Under the pieces are notes generated by a model. It ran no database searches. It saw only the letters and a program-made list of their open reading frames with translations, and was not told where the DNA came from. The translations under genes and the position numbers were made by a program. This document shows positions 7,902-15,167 of a stretch of 64,000 bases of DNA, one piece after another. Position 1 is the first letter of the stretch, and the number at the start of each line of letters is the position of its first letter. Source of the DNA: an uncultured Alphaproteobacteria bacterium (GTDB lineage Bacteria > Pseudomonadota > Alphaproteobacteria > Rs-D84); contig CALXXY010000002.1 of assembly GCA_944392815.1 (NCBI GenBank), positions 62,001 to 126,000 of the forward strand, given 5' to 3'.

Positions 7902-9188
7902 TTATTTGCAATCGGCAACCAATTGATTAATTTGCGCAGCCAAAACCAAATCTGTTTTTTGTAATTTTTCAATTTGCGAAATCGCATACACAACTGTGGC
8001 ATGGTCACGATCGCCACACACACACCCTATTTCAGTCAACGACATATTTGTCGCATTTTTCAAAACCACCATCATAATCTGACGCGCCAACACCAGCGCA
8101 CGGCTGCGACCACGGCCACACACAGCATCATACGACACGCCCAATTTTTCACACATATGACGGACCATCGCAATTGGTGTTTTTGATTTTTGCAATGTAT
8201 CGGCCAACAAACGTGTTGCAACGTCCATTGTCACGGTTTCACCCATTAATTCAGAATATGTTTTTATTTTCATTGCAACGCCGGCCACCAAATGCCCATC
8301 ACCCGCAATACGTGCCGCAATCGCGTCCGCCATTTCACCGGCAACACCCGCACGCATTAACATAACGCGTTTCACATGATTGTTCGGCGCAACAACATCA
8401 GCCACCAACCCAGACGCCAACAAAGATTGCACACGACGATCAAATCCTGTCAAATTACCCGGCGCAGCATTCGCAGTCAGCACAACATTTTTCCCCGCCA
8501 CACGCAAATCCATCACCAATTGTGCAAATTCTTCGCATGTGGCGCGTTTGCCGGACAACTGCTGAACATCGTCCAAAATAAATGTATCGCAATTACGGCA
8601 AAAATCTTTGAATGCGAAAACAGTTCTGTCATGCAAACTGCGCGCGAATTCAGAAACGAATTGCCCACCAGACATTTTAACCACACGCCCGGCTGTGGCA
8701 TTTTCAATGCAATCTGCCAACAAAGTTTTCCCGCAACCCGCCGGCCCATAAATAAACAGCGGGGAAAAAGATACCACGCCCGCCGCTATTTTTTTACACG
8801 CAGATAAAACGAATGAATTTTCATCACAACAAACGAACGAATCGAACGCGTGCACGTCTGTGGTTGACGCAGTTGCACCCGCCGGGCTGTATGATTGCAA
8901 CGCATTGTCGTTTGCAACCGGCGCCGGTGCCACCGCCGCGCCGCGCACAGCAATTTCCAAACCCAAACCGAACTGGGCCGCAACGTCCATCAAAACTTTT
9001 TTATGTACAGAACCGATAAAGTCAGCAGAAAATTGATTTTGCGCAGTCAGCACCAACACATTATCACAAACATCAAATTGCAGCGGTGAAATCCAGGCAG
9101 TAAATGTTGCAGAATCCATTTTCGCGGCGATTGCCCCCCGGATTTGGTCCAAGTTTGTCATTGTTTTCATCGCCGCTGTCTGCATCAT
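7902..9188 (-). CDS. dnaA: Chromosomal replication initiator DnaA, diverged
   Basis: AAA+ protein that opens the replication origin. The start at 9188 is fixed by AAAGGAGG 6 nt upstream. Domain I is at residues 10-80 and a short linker at 85-110. The AAA+ domain has Walker A GPAGCGKT (148-155) and Walker B TFILDDVQ (202-209). The C-terminal domain IV carries the DnaA-box-binding helix-turn-helix and signature CGDRDHATVVYA. Length 428 is within the family range. Odd points: the box VII arginine finger (Arg285 in E. coli) aligns with Leu256 in RRVQSLLASGL, and the sensor II stretch NVRELEGAL is replaced by GHLVAGVAM without the arginine. A DnaA paralogue cannot be excluded, but domain IV looks functional. 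dprA lies 325 nt upstream. Confidence 0.88.
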   Translation of the reverse strand: MMQTAAMKTMTNLDQIRGAIAAKMDSATFTAWISPLQFDVCDNVLVLTAQNQFSADFIGSVHKKVLMDVAAQFGLGLEIAVRGAAVAPAPVANDNALQSYSPAGATASTTDVHAFDSFVCCDENSFVLSACKKIAAGVVSFSPLFIYGPAGCGKTLLADCIENATAGRVVKMSGGQFVSEFARSLHDRTVFAFKDFCRNCDTFILDDVQQLSGKRATCEEFAQLVMDLRVAGKNVVLTANAAPGNLTGFDRRVQSLLASGLVADVVAPNNHVKRVMLMRAGVAGEMADAIAARIAGDGHLVAGVAMKIKTYSELMGETVTMDVATRLLADTLQKSKTPIAMVRHMCEKLGVSYDAVCGRGRSRALVLARQIMMVVLKNATNMSLTEIGCVCGDRDHATVVYAISQIEKLQKTDLVLAAQINQLVADCK

Positions 9189-9254
9189 ATTGTTCCTCCT
9201 TTCCTTCCCTTCAAAGAGTTCCGTCAAATGCGTCAGAGTATAAAAATCACCTGC

Positions 9255-9312
9255 ACATAAACGCTAAATTTTACTTCGGCATGCACCTATCATAAAAATT
9301 TAGTGTTTATGT
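9255..9312. repeat. 18-bp inverted repeat upstream of dnaA
   Basis: The left arm ACATAAACGCTAAATTTT (9255-9272) and right arm AAAATTTAGTGTTTATGT (9295-9312) are reverse complements at 17 of 18 positions, with a 22-nt centre. It is about 65 nt upstream of the dnaA ATG. Confidence 0.8.
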
Positions 9313-9347
9313 TAGTCCTACTTTTAAACCCCTCTCGCTTTCTTGGT

Positions 9348-9366
9348 GATTGATGTGACATCAATC
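9348..9366. repeat. 9-bp palindrome GATTGATGT-G-ACATCAATC
   Basis: Perfect 9-bp arms around a single central base, typical of a dimeric regulator's operator. It lies between dprA and dnaA. Confidence 0.6.
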
Positions 9367-9513
9367 GTTTTGGATACGTCAAATAAGTTAAATGATAATT
9401 TCCTGTTTGCAATCAATTCTTGGTCAAATTCAAAACATTTATTTTTTGACAACGATTCGTTTTTTTCCCTGTTTTCCGCGCTTTGTATATACAATGTATA
9501 TACATCTATTTTT

Positions 9514-10542
9514 TTATGCGCGCACATAACCGCCGTCAACTTTGCGCACTAAACCCCGCAATTCCAGCACAACCAATTCTGCTTTTATTTCCGAAACAGA
9601 TTTTTTGACAATTTCTGACAATACAGATTCAGACACAGGAATTATTCCCAACGCGTCCAAAACAGAATTTTCAGATGTTAAATTTTTTTCATTTTTTTGT
9701 AATTTTGATGAATTTTTTTCTGTGCTGAAAAAATCTGTAATGCCACAACACAATTTTGCAGCCCCAGTTTTTATCAACGAATTCGGCCCAGCCGCCCGGG
9801 AATCCAACGGGTGCGACGGAATCGCCCAAATTTCGCGCCCCGATTCGATTGCGAATCGGGCGGTTGTCATACTGCCAGATTTTAAATCGGCCTCGCCCAA
9901 TATCAATTTGTTGGCGATTCCGGCAATCCATCTGTTCCGTATAACAAAATGTTGCGCCAATGGCGCGGCACCCACAGGCATTTCGCTGACCACGGCCCCG
10001 CGCGCCACAATTTCCCAATACAGCGATTCGTTTTCGACCGGCCATATATTATCCACCCCGCCCGCCAATACGGCGATTGTCTGGGCGTCACCCGCCGCAC
10101 GCAATGCCCCCCGATGTGCCGCAGTATCAGTTCCCATCGCCATACCAGATACAACCGCCACACCATGCGCGGCAAATCCATTTCCCAATTCAGACGCGAT
10201 TCGTATTCCAGCCGCGGTCGCATGACGTGTCCCCACTATTCCAACCGTTGGCCGCGATAATACGTCAACATTTCCACGCACACTTAACACAGGCGGGTGA
10301 TTTTTTATTTCCCGCAGCGCCGCGGGATATTGTTCCATATCATCACATATATAATATATACCCAACCTTTGGGCGGTATCCATTTCACGCATAACCGAAT
10401 CGCGAATCGCCACGTTTGATTGCAACGTTTCTGCAGCCGCCGCCACCCCACCAAATTTTTGAATTAAATCATTATATTTCGACGGTCCAATCCCAGGCGT
10501 GCGTAAAATCAACAACCGATTAAATAAATCTTCTGTATTCAT
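9514..10542 (-). CDS. dprA: DNA processing protein DprA
   Basis: Loads RecA on incoming single-stranded DNA during natural transformation. The Rossmann-like DprA domain has VGIVGTRHAT, SGMAMGTDTAAHRGAL, VLAGGVDNIWPVEN and HFVIRNRWIAGIA; the C-terminal winged-helix (DML1-like) domain is at about 280-342, with a Lys/Ser-rich linker between. At 342 aa it is within the usual 290-380. The first about 60 residues form the helical N-terminal extension with a GIGPSKYNDL helix-hairpin-helix-like motif. Its presence next to type IV pilus genes in the window fits DNA-uptake ability, though no comEC or comF is visible here. Confidence 0.95.
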   Translation of the reverse strand: MNTEDLFNRLLILRTPGIGPSKYNDLIQKFGGVAAAAETLQSNVAIRDSVMREMDTAQRLGIYYICDDMEQYPAALREIKNHPPVLSVRGNVDVLSRPTVGIVGTRHATAAGIRIASELGNGFAAHGVAVVSGMAMGTDTAAHRGALRAAGDAQTIAVLAGGVDNIWPVENESLYWEIVARGAVVSEMPVGAAPLAQHFVIRNRWIAGIANKLILGEADLKSGSMTTARFAIESGREIWAIPSHPLDSRAAGPNSLIKTGAAKLCCGITDFFSTEKNSSKLQKNEKNLTSENSVLDALGIIPVSESVLSEIVKKSVSEIKAELVVLELRGLVRKVDGGYVRA

Positions 10543-10591
10543 GGCAACACTATAAAAAATTACCCATATATATTAAAAGTACTATTTTAAT

Positions 10592-10618
10592 AAAAAATCC
10601 CGCGATGTGTCGCGGGAT
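10592..10618 (-). terminator. Intrinsic terminator after the 10638 gene
   Basis: 9-bp perfect stem ATCCCGCGA / TCGCGGGAT, loop of 4, then six T on the minus strand. It separates the secreted-protein gene from dprA. Confidence 0.88.
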
Positions 10619-10637
10619 AAATCTCATTCGCACAATT

Positions 10638-11543
10638 TTATTTCGCTGTATTTAACAGCAATTCAAAATTGTACTGACTGCATTCTGCCGGTTTTCCATC
10701 ACCCTGCCACTTGTCACACGCGTCCTGCAAATCTTTCAGCGCACTGATAAACTTGTTAAATTGTGCAGAATCCTGATTACGCAACGCGCGCAGTTGCGCT
10801 TCTAACTGTGCATCGCTGCCCTCGGCATATTGTTTTTGCCCCATAACATCGCCGCCAATCAGACGATTTCCAAACAATTCCATGGCACCAACCCCAACGC
10901 CAACACCACCAACAACACCACCAACAGTCGCCCATGTGCGCCCCGAACGTTTGGCGTCCAAAATACGTTGCCGCAGAACATCTGCATCGGCCCAACTGCC
11001 ACAGGTAATAGTTTGCCCCATTTGATAATAACGTGTTGGAACATCGGACACATCGATTCTGGCATCAGACGAGGTCACCCCAACCAACACAAAACAAACG
11101 TTGTTTTCAGGATTATTAACATCTTCGACCATGGTTGCGTAATTAGACGTATTGCTGTACCGCGACGCCCAAACAAAGGTATTACCAACCCCGATATTAT
11201 TACTTAAACATGCCTGTTTTTGGCGTTCAATTTCGGCCAACACATCGTCATTATCATCGCCGCCGGTACCGCCCTGATTATCATCGCCGGTATTTCCAGA
11301 ATCGCCACCGCCCGACACACCACTATAATCCGTCGCCGGCACACGCACACTGGATTTATCGACCACTGCGGCCCCAGCCCCAGCATTTGCCATATCAGAA
11401 ATTTGATTGGTTGACGCAGTTGCGCGCGGTGCACTCATCACCATCTGTGACGTCATAGACCGCCGCGATTGCCCAGCGGACGTCACCGCCATCGCCGGCA
11501 CAGTTATCAAACAAATCGCAACCCAGGAAATTAATTTTTTCAT
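10638..11543 (-). CDS. Secreted protein with Gly-rich transmembrane-like segment, 301 aa
   Basis: Unknown family. It has a signal peptide MKKLISWVAICLITVPAMA, a Ser/Ala/Met-rich segment, a low-complexity Gly/Asp/Asn linker (about residues 75-100), a domain with four Cys (QKQACLSN, NVCFVLVG, ITCGSWAD among them), a strongly Gly/Val-patterned hydrophobic helix (GGVVGGVGVGVGAMELFG, about 210-228) and a helical tail with two Cys. The layout matches the 6419 protein and the tail of the 40014 protease. A zipper-like Gly spacing suggests helix packing in a membrane or oligomer (inference). A promoter of the recurring extended -10 type precedes it. Confidence 0.82.
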   Translation of the reverse strand: MKKLISWVAICLITVPAMAVTSAGQSRRSMTSQMVMSAPRATASTNQISDMANAGAGAAVVDKSSVRVPATDYSGVSGGGDSGNTGDDNQGGTGGDDNDDVLAEIERQKQACLSNNIGVGNTFVWASRYSNTSNYATMVEDVNNPENNVCFVLVGVTSSDARIDVSDVPTRYYQMGQTITCGSWADADVLRQRILDAKRSGRTWATVGGVVGGVGVGVGAMELFGNRLIGGDVMGQKQYAEGSDAQLEAQLRALRNQDSAQFNKFISALKDLQDACDKWQGDGKPAECSQYNFELLLNTAK

Positions 11544-11569
11544 CTCTCGTCCCCACTACACTTTATGCC

Positions 11570-11583
11570 ATTATACCACAAAA
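11570..11583 (-). promoter_or_regulatory. Extended -10 promoter of the 10638-11543 gene
   Basis: The minus strand reads TTTTGTGGTATAAT, a perfect TGnTATAAT; predicted leader about 20 nt. No good -35 box is seen. Confidence 0.6.
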
Positions 11584-11612
11584 CGGGCAAAAAATAAAGA
11601 ATAAAAGCACTA

Positions 11613-11637
11613 AAACAACACGCCGCAAACGCGGCGC
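11613..11637 (-). terminator. Possible terminator after plsY
   Basis: Stem CGCCGC / GCGGCG around AAAC, followed on the minus strand by TGTTGTTTT; the T tract is interrupted. Confidence 0.5.
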
Positions 11638-11645
11638 ACATTAAA

Positions 11646-12254
11646 TTATTTTTTCCACTTCCATTCTATTTTGGATTCCGTCCCACGCACCAGTCGGCCG
11701 ATATTCGCCCTGTGACGCCACAAACACAGCAACGCGATTGCCAAAAACGGCCACCCAACATTTACATCTATGACAAAACCCAACACCGGCATCAGGCAAA
11801 ATGCCACCACCGCCCCCAGCGACGAATACCCCGACGACAGCGCCACAATCAGCCATTCCACACCACAAATAACAAATGCCAACGGCGACACAGACAACAA
11901 CACCCCAAACAGCGAAGATATTCCCTTGCCCCCGCGAAAACGCAACCAAACCGGATAGCAATGCCCCACAATCGCCGCAAAACCGCACCACGCAGCAAAC
12001 GCCACATCGCCCACAGCATAACCGATACAAACCGCGGCAATGGCCTTGGCCATATCCAGAATCCATGTTGCCGCCGCTAAACGCAACCCACCAACCCGCA
12101 AAACATTTGTTGCGCCAATATTACCACTGCCAACCTGGCGAATATCGCCATGACCTGTGATTTTGGTTAAAATCAACCCCATCGGAATCGATCCCAATAA
12201 ATAAGAAATTAGCAACGCACCCACCGCGATACACACAAAAGAAACTGATATCAT
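11646..12254 (-). CDS. plsY: Glycerol-3-phosphate acyltransferase PlsY
   Basis: Integral inner-membrane enzyme that moves an acyl group from acyl phosphate to glycerol-3-phosphate, giving lysophosphatidic acid. It shows the three family motifs: GSGNIGATNVLR (about residue 43), GHCYPVWLRFRGGKG (about 97-111) and the C-terminal WRHRANIGRLVRGTE. Multiple hydrophobic segments are present and 202 aa matches the family (about 200). It works with PlsX and then PlsC, neither of which is seen here. It is divergent from rpsT. Confidence 0.95.
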   Translation of the reverse strand: MISVSFVCIAVGALLISYLLGSIPMGLILTKITGHGDIRQVGSGNIGATNVLRVGGLRLAAATWILDMAKAIAAVCIGYAVGDVAFAAWCGFAAIVGHCYPVWLRFRGGKGISSLFGVLLSVSPLAFVICGVEWLIVALSSGYSSLGAVVAFCLMPVLGFVIDVNVGWPFLAIALLCLWRHRANIGRLVRGTESKIEWKWKK

Positions 12255-12327
12255 TTTATTTTTCCTTGATTTTATGTTTGTTTTCTATAAAATATCAAAA
12301 AACATTGCTAAATAAAAGGAAAATAAA

Positions 12328-12588
12328 GTGGCAAATCACAAGTCATCTAAAAAAAGAATTTTGGTTACGGAAAAGAAAAACGCCGTAAATAACTCTCGTC
12401 GCAGCGTGGTGAAAACCGCCGCAAAAAAAGTATTGGTTGCCGTTGAATCCGGCGACAAAGCCGCGGCCACAGCCGCTATGCGCAACGCAGAAAGCAAAAT
12501 CATGAAATCAGCGGGCAAAGTTATGCCGAAAAAACGTGCCGCACGCAAGATTTCACGTCTGACAAAACGCGTTGCCAAAATGGCGTAA
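12328..12588 (+). CDS. rpsT: 30S ribosomal protein S20
   Basis: Small basic helical protein of the 30S subunit, binding 16S rRNA. It starts at GTG (12328), giving MANHKSSKKRILVTEKK, the canonical S20 N-terminus; AAAGGA lies 8 nt upstream. At 86 aa and very Lys/Ala-rich it is typical. GTG starts on rpsT are common and can limit translation. A strong terminator follows. Confidence 0.97.
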   Translation: MANHKSSKKRILVTEKKNAVNNSRRSVVKTAAKKVLVAVESGDKAAATAAMRNAESKIMKSAGKVMPKKRAARKISRLTKRVAKMA

Positions 12589-12602
12589 TAATTCAAAATT
12601 CC

Positions 12603-12630
12603 AAAAAACGGGGCCCCGCCCCGTTTTTTT
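12603..12630 (+). terminator. Intrinsic terminator after rpsT
   Basis: Stem ACGGGGC / GCCCCGT extended by A/T pairs, loop CCC, followed by seven T. Confidence 0.88.
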
Positions 12631-12658
12631 ATTCCGCGCTTATGCGCGGGATTTTATT

Positions 12659-12723
12659 ACCGTCACGGGCTAAAGTTCCCCTCTGCGGAGGGGTGGCGCG
12701 CTTTGCGCGACGGGGTGGTCATT
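12659..12723 (+). repeat. 65-bp interspersed repeat, copy A
   Basis: Matches the copy at 13068-13132 at 64 of 65 positions. It contains two small hairpins (CCCCTCTGCGGAGGGG and GCGCGCTTTGCGC) and is GC-rich compared with its surroundings. No gene is in it; frames crossing it give low-complexity Arg/Gly peptides. It is part of the gene-free stretch 12589-13185. Confidence 0.9.
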
Positions 12724-12861
12724 GTGGCCATTGTACCCCACCCCCCGACGGTCTGACGACCGCCACCCCCCGCCCTGGAACCACCCACGCAAACTATGTT
12801 TGCGCGGGGCCCGGTCGGCGGTGGGCATTCAGGTGCGACGATGTTCGGGCACTCTATTCCC

Positions 12862-12889
12862 TGTCATTCCCGCGCAGGCGGGAATAGGG
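12862..12889 (+). repeat. dRS3-like palindromic repeat, left copy
   Basis: Contains ATTCCC-N8-GGGAAT (core ATTCCCGCGCAGGCGGGAAT), the published consensus shape of neisserial dRS3 elements. It is an exact inverted copy of 12977-13004. Confidence 0.85.
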
Positions 12890-12976
12890 TCTATTAAATT
12901 CGTATCGCAGATTTTGTAATAATAAAAACACAACACAGAATTATTTCCCCGATTAAATAACTAATAACAACCCAAG

Positions 12977-13004
12977 CCCTATTCCCGCCTGCGCGGGAAT
13001 GACA
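12977..13004 (-). repeat. dRS3-like palindromic repeat, right copy (inverted)
   Basis: All 28 bases are the reverse complement of 12862-12889. The 87 bp between the two copies are AT-rich and non-coding, so the unit looks like a small mobile or hairpin-forming element. Confidence 0.85.
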
Positions 13005-13067
13005 AGTTAAGAGAGTAAGCGCGTTTTCTTGAATGCTCTATCTCCAATGGAGGGGAACCGGGGACGC

Positions 13068-13132
13068 ACCGTCGCGGGCTAAAGTTCCCCTCTGCGGAGG
13101 GGTGGCGCGCTTTGCGCGACGGGGTGGTCATT
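13068..13132 (+). repeat. 65-bp interspersed repeat, copy B
   Basis: Same orientation as copy A at 12659, with one difference near the 5' end. It is followed directly by a short tandem array. Confidence 0.9.
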
Positions 13133-13133
13133 A

Positions 13134-13157
13134 TCTACACTCTACACTCTACACTCT
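13134..13157 (+). repeat. 7-bp tandem repeat
   Basis: TCTACAC repeated three times, plus a partial fourth unit. Function unknown; prone to slippage. Confidence 0.8.
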
Positions 13158-13160
13158 AAT

Positions 13161-13187
13161 AAAAAACGGGGCACCGCCCCGTTTTTT
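13161..13187. terminator. Bidirectional intrinsic terminator
   Basis: Twelve-bp perfect stem AAAAAACGGGGC / GCCCCGTTTTTT with loop ACC; A and T tracts on both sides. It overlaps the stop codon of the minus-strand frame ending at 13186. Confidence 0.88.
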
Positions 13188-13470
13188 ATTCCATACTGTC
13201 GTCGTATACGGAATATGTTGTGCCGTTATAATTTATCTTTAATGGGCCGTCAATGCTCGTGCTCATGTTGCCATAGAACACGTCGCCGTTAATCCCAACG
13301 TGCAGTGCGCGATCTGTTTTCTTGTCACTGCGCAGATAAATCTTTTGTGAACCTATGTTCAACACGCGGCCAAAATCACCCAAATTTATAAATACGCACA
13401 AAACTGCTGTCGCTGGCGCCGATTGAACCACTGCCACCCGCGCGAAAATATTATATTTTTGTTCCGGCAA
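13186..13470 (-). CDS. Hypothetical 94-aa protein, possibly a C-terminal remnant
   Basis: No family is recognised. The only initiator is a TTG at 13470, just downstream of the secretin terminator and without a ribosome-binding site. The frame is open further upstream into the terminator, to a TGA at 13510-13512. The protein has a hydrophobic stretch (APATAVLCVFINLGDF) and a beta-rich, Gly/Asn/Tyr-containing end (GINGDVFYGNMSTS) like the tail of a secreted or surface protein. The normal codon use and a terminator at its 3' end argue for a real gene end; the poor 5' end argues for a deletion remnant. Confidence 0.35.
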   Translation of the reverse strand: MPEQKYNIFARVAVVQSAPATAVLCVFINLGDFGRVLNIGSQKIYLRSDKKTDRALHVGINGDVFYGNMSTSIDGPLKINYNGTTYSVYDDSME

Positions 13471-13478
13471 AAACGAAC

Positions 13479-13506
13479 AAAAAATCCCCCATTCGGGGGA
13501 TTTTTT
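13479..13506 (-). terminator. Intrinsic terminator overlapping the secretin stop codon
   Basis: Stem AAAAAATCCCCC / GGGGGATTTTTT, loop ATTC, T run on the minus strand. The TAA stop at 13505-13507 lies in its ascending arm. Confidence 0.85.
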
Positions 13507-15133
13507 AATTCAACGGCGCACCCCAATGTTGCTGTATGGTGCGTTCGGCGTCCATCGGGCTGACCAACACCTGGGGCGTCAAAATCACAACCAGCACATC
13601 ACGCGTGGCGGACGTTTCGCGCGACCCAGACAACGCCATAAAGTCCGGATCACCCAATCCATAACGCGTATCGTTGCTTTCCTGTTTTTCAAACCCAGAC
13701 ACAACCAGCATTTGCCCAGATTCCATAATAACCTCTTGCATGAAACTGCGTTCTTCGACCTCGGGCAATTGCAGGGTCACTTCGCCAATTGTCTGGGTTG
13801 ACATACGCAACAATTCACGCACAGACATTCTGAACAACAGCAAAATTTTGCCATTTTCCAAAACATTCGGCAACAGTTGCATTGAAAAACCTGTTTCCAA
13901 ATCGTCCTGGTCAACGGTACTGGATTCAACAGTCGTGAAATTACGCGATTCAAAACGTTTAATATATCCAGTTGTACGGGTGTTATTCACAGGCGCGACA
14001 CGATTATTACGCGTTGTCACACCAACGTTTGTCACCAAAGAAACCTTGCCCTGTTTGGCCAACGCCTGAATCAACGCGTTTGTCCCGGCCAATCCAGACA
14101 AAGACCCATTTTGAATTTGATCCTGGGTATATGCACCGTCCACAGTGCTGCTGCCCTCTTGATGGGTGGCGCCGGTCATTGCGGACACAGTATTTGACAA
14201 CACCGCGATGTTCATCGAACTGGCATCTGTATTCGACAGATTATTTTTCGGATTGGCAACGATATTCAGCCCAGACGCCGAATTAATCGCCGCGGCCAAA
14301 TTCAACCCAAACGCAGAATCGTTGGAAATCGACACCTGTAATACTTTGACATCAATTGTCACCAGTTGCGACAACCGTTTATTTTGACGAGCAATATAAT
14401 CACCCACACGTGCCAACGTTGACGGTGGCGCTGTCACAGTAATCGTGCCCAAACTGCGTGAAACTGTAAACGACGAATTATTCGCATCGCCAATGATTGT
14501 TTCCAGCGCACTTTCGATTTCGTCCCATTCCTTTAACGTGGATTCCAAAGACACCGCATTACCGTCGCTGGTTTCAACTGCTGTCTGATACGATACGTCC
14601 GTCCCCAGCGCATACAGCGTAAATGTTTTTGTTTCTGTTTCATAAAACACAATTGACGTTTTGTCATAATACCACAGCAAATCTAAATCCGTCGCGATTT
14701 GCGACAACAGCCCAGACAAACTGCCGGTATATGCAACATTAATTGTTTTCTTTAATTTTTCAGAATCTATTTGATTATCAATTTTAACCGGAATCCCAGT
14801 AATTGACGTAATATCATTTGATAATGCCGTCAACGTCACAGGCGAATTCAACAAAATCGTAATTCCCGTACTGGATTCAAATTGCGATGGCAAATTATTG
14901 CGATGCGCCAACACAGTCGACGACGCACCCAACCAAACACCTTCGGACATGGAAACAGTGTCGCCACTGGCAACCTTGGCCGGGGGATTTTTCGACATTT
15001 CAAACGCATCGTGTGCATTGATAAAATCCTGGTCCACAGATGCCGCAACCTTGGCCGATTCCTTGGTGGCGCACCCCGCAACCAGCAGTCCCAAAACGCC
15101 ACACATAAATAAATATTTCATCGGATTGGTCAT
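13505..15133 (-). CDS. Type IVb pilus secretin lipoprotein, PilN/BfpB-like
   Basis: Outer-membrane channel subunit for a type IVb pilus or a related secretion apparatus. The start at 15133 has a GAGGAG ribosome-binding site and gives a lipoprotein signal ending at the lipobox LLVAGC. N0/N1-type periplasmic domains follow (about 80-330), including a short domain with GIPVKIDNQIDSEK and a ring-forming domain ending in LVTIDVKVLQVSISN. The secretin core is at about 340-540, with TTRNNRVAPVNNT, SMQLLPNVLENGKILLLFRMSVRELL, and the closing VLVVILTPQVLV. The lipobox and core fit the R64 PilN family better than PilQ or GspD. Its partner gene lies 34 nt upstream. No ATPase or platform protein is in view. 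Confidence 0.88.
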   Translation of the reverse strand: MTNPMKYLFMCGVLGLLVAGCATKESAKVAASVDQDFINAHDAFEMSKNPPAKVASGDTVSMSEGVWLGASSTVLAHRNNLPSQFESSTGITILLNSPVTLTALSNDITSITGIPVKIDNQIDSEKLKKTINVAYTGSLSGLLSQIATDLDLLWYYDKTSIVFYETETKTFTLYALGTDVSYQTAVETSDGNAVSLESTLKEWDEIESALETIIGDANNSSFTVSRSLGTITVTAPPSTLARVGDYIARQNKRLSQLVTIDVKVLQVSISNDSAFGLNLAAAINSASGLNIVANPKNNLSNTDASSMNIAVLSNTVSAMTGATHQEGSSTVDGAYTQDQIQNGSLSGLAGTNALIQALAKQGKVSLVTNVGVTTRNNRVAPVNNTRTTGYIKRFESRNFTTVESSTVDQDDLETGFSMQLLPNVLENGKILLLFRMSVRELLRMSTQTIGEVTLQLPEVEERSFMQEVIMESGQMLVVSGFEKQESNDTRYGLGDPDFMALSGSRETSATRDVLVVILTPQVLVSPMDAERTIQQHWGAPLN

Positions 15134-15167
15134 TTTTTTGTTCTCCTCGGGTCCCATGCAAATATGA

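Larger units (their letters stand above)
9189..9513 (-). promoter_or_regulatory. dprA-dnaA intergenic region (325 nt) with two inverted repeats
   Basis: AT-rich spacer upstream of dnaA without a coding frame I can support. It holds a 58-nt inverted repeat (9255-9312), a palindrome (9348-9366), and an alternating tract around GTATATACAATGTATATAC (9485-9503). No consensus DnaA box (TTATNCACA) is seen. It presumably contains the dnaA promoter. Confidence 0.55.

Noticed and set aside
12642..12887. Open frame of 81 codons on the plus strand over the repeat island
   Set aside because: Arg/Gly/Pro-rich translation, lies across interspersed repeats, no ribosome-binding site; the peptide is a by-product of the repeat sequence.
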